NCBI GenBank assembly: GCA_963575745.1
Contig: CAUYUJ010001431.1
Span: 66,199 to 101,323, forward strand
Source of the DNA: Prorocentrum cordatum
Lineage: Eukaryota > Sar > Dinophyceae > Prorocentrales > Prorocentraceae
DNA: 35,125 nt
Direction: 5' to 3'
The notes under the pieces are model-generated. The model saw nothing but the letters and a program-made list of their open reading frames with translations, ran no database searches and was not told where the DNA came from. Below, in pieces: positions 33,708 to 35,125 of the stretch (position 1 is the stretch's first letter; each line of letters begins with the position of its first letter). Both the position numbers and the translations under genes were made by a program.

Positions 33708-33812
33708 GCGTCGTCGACGTCGTCGTCGTCGGCGTCGTCGTCGTCGTTGTCGTTGGCGTCGTAGGCCTCGTCGGCGTCGTCGTCGTCGTCGTCGGCGTCG
33801 TCGTCGTCGAGG
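33538..33812. repeat. (CGT)n microsatellite
   Basis: GTC/CGT triplets with GGCGTC interruptions. The reverse complement is the same (ACG)n type as 6466-6873, without the AAACGAC variants. Confidence 0.95.
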
Positions 33813-34017
33813 GCTCGAGGGAGGATCGGGGCACGCCAGCGGCGGCGGCGGCGGCCAGGACGGCGGCGAGGCGGCGGCGGCGAGGCGGCGACGCTCGCTG
33901 AGCCGGGCGGGGCCGCAACGGGCCTGATGTCGGCCAGGCGCACGGGCTCCGGGACGCGCGCGGAGAGGCAGCAGAGGCCCACGGCGCGCACGGCGCTCTC
34001 CAGGCTGATGCGGTGGC
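33813..34017 (-). other. GC-rich unique stretch, possible exon
   Basis: The minus frame reads SLESAVRAVGLCC, then VPEPVRLADIRPVAA, and then becomes Arg/Pro-rich and runs into the poly-Asp reading of the microsatellite (open to 32867). The first part looks less repetitive than its surroundings, but I recognise no domain. No gene is called with confidence. Confidence 0.25.
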
Positions 34018-34505
34018 CTCCCTCCTCCCTCCTCTCTCCTCCTCCTCCCTCCTCCCTCCTCCCTCCTCCCTCCTCCCTCCTCCCTCCTCCCTCCGTCTCC
34101 CTCCTCCCGCCCCCCTCCCCCCCTGCCCCCTAATCCCCCCTCCCCCCCGCCCCCATCCCCCCCTCCCCCCCTCCCCCCTCCTCCCTCCTCCCTCCTCCCT
34201 CCTCCTCCTCCCACTCCTCCCTCCTCCACCTCTCCTCCCTCCCCTCCAACCTTCCACCTCTACTCCTCCTCCTCCTCCTCCTTCTCCCTCCTCCTCCTCC
34301 TCCTCCTCCTCCCTCCTCCTCCTCCTTCCGCCTCCTCCTCCTTCCTCCTCCTCCCCTCCCCATCCCCCTCCTCCTCCTAGCCCGTCCTCTCTCCTCCTCC
34401 TCCTCCCATCCTCCGCCCTCCTCCCGCCCTCCTCCCCCTCCATCCTCCCTCCCCCATCCTCCTCCTCCTCCTCCTCCTCCTCCTCCTCCTCCTCCTCTTC
34501 TTCTT
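34018..34505. repeat. CCCTCC/CTC low-complexity tract
   Basis: Pyrimidine-rich tract with CTCCCTC units, C-runs (about 34108-34175) and pure CTC at the end (34458-34496). Confidence 0.93.
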
Positions 34506-35060
34506 CTTCTTCTGATTAGTATTCTTAGTAGTATTCTTATTCTTCTTCTTAGTATTGTTATTCTTCTTATTATTCTGCATATTATTATTATTCTTAGTAT
34601 TCTTATTCTTCTTAGTATTAGTATCAGTATTATTATTCTTAATATGCTTCTTATTATTATTATTCTTATTATTATGATTATTCTTCTTATTATGCTTCTT
34701 ATTGTTATTCTTCTTATAATTCTTCTTAATACTATTAGTATTATTATTCTTAGTATTATTAGTATTATTCGTCGTCTTATTATTCTTCTTAGTATTATTA
34801 GTATTCTTCTTATCCGTAGTATTCTTATTATTATTCTTATTAGTATGGTTTCTTCTTCTTATTCTTACTATTATTCTTATTCTTCTTATTATACTTATTA
34901 GTCGTCTTCGTATTCGTCTTCTTCTTCGTCTTATTTTTATTATTCTTATTAGTCGTCTTAATAGTCTTCTTATTCTTCTTATTATTATTAGTATTATTCT
35001 TATTCTTCTTATTCGTATTATTATTATTATTATTCGTCTTCTTCTTCGTCTTATTCTTCT
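34506..35060. repeat. AT-rich TTC/TTA/ATT low-complexity tract
   Basis: About 550 bp of imperfect TTCTTATTA and TTAGTATT units, sharply AT-rich compared with all neighbouring sequence. It looks like a decayed trinucleotide tract (TTC to TTA, AGT, CGT). No gene content. Confidence 0.9.
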
Positions 35061-35125
35061 TCCTCCTCCTCCTCCTCCTCCTCCTCCTCCTCCTCCTCCT
35101 CCTCCTCCTCCTCCTGCTCCTGCTC
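35061..35125. repeat. (CTC)n microsatellite at the window end
   Basis: Pure CTC repeat running off the window, with TGCTC units in the last bases. Confidence 0.95.

Noticed and set aside
32867-33991. 374-codon minus frame as a host gene
   Set aside because: Most of it is poly-Asp from the (CGT)n tract and the dispersed-repeat flank. Only a short N-terminal part is non-repetitive, and it has no known domain.

Overview
This is dinoflagellate nuclear DNA. The decisive marker is a perfect 22-nt dinoflagellate spliced-leader sequence on the minus strand at 33067-33046. Gene-poor, GC-rich DNA packed with trinucleotide microsatellites and several short tandem-repeat families also fits. I see no convincing host protein gene, tRNA or rRNA. 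Nearly all supported coding sequence belongs to LINE-type (non-LTR) retrotransposons. The many other open frames are stop-poor readings of repeats.

Layout. 1-3.6 kb: a CCAAGAGGCC-type minisatellite with TCC/TCA/CTC microsatellites. 3.95-4.71 kb: a decayed LINE 3' fragment (minus). 5.2-5.9 kb: two fold-back sequences. 6.47-7.2 kb: (ACG)n and (GAG)n tracts. 7218-12014: LINE-A (minus), 5'-truncated, one long ORF2. 12.0-13.5 kb: microsatellites plus 83-bp and 72-bp tandem arrays. 13535-21336: LINE-B (plus), ORF1 and ORF2. 21.8-25.6 kb: microsatellites plus 89-bp and 101-bp tandem arrays. 25640-33067: LINE-C (minus), ORF1 and ORF2. 33.1-35.1 kb: (CGT)n, CCT-rich and TTC/TTA-rich low-complexity DNA.

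The three LINEs share one design. ORF1 has an N-terminal CxxC zinc motif and a coiled coil. ORF2 has an apurinic/apyrimidinic-type (EEP) endonuclease, reverse transcriptase, RNase H and a C-terminal pair of CxxC zinc motifs. The 3' UTR is about 90-130 nt, carries a hairpin and has no long poly(A).

The most interesting pattern is at their edges. Each element sits inside a CTC/GAG microsatellite, in the same orientation relative to it (sense strand = CTC strand). Each is bounded by a candidate perfect target-site duplication (16, 17 and 13 bp) made of microsatellite sequence. LINE-C is complete, and its first base is the first base of the spliced leader, directly abutting the duplication. I infer a family of microsatellite-targeting LINEs mobilised from trans-spliced mRNA. 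The CTC tract may supply the polypyrimidine part of the next copy's trans-splice acceptor.
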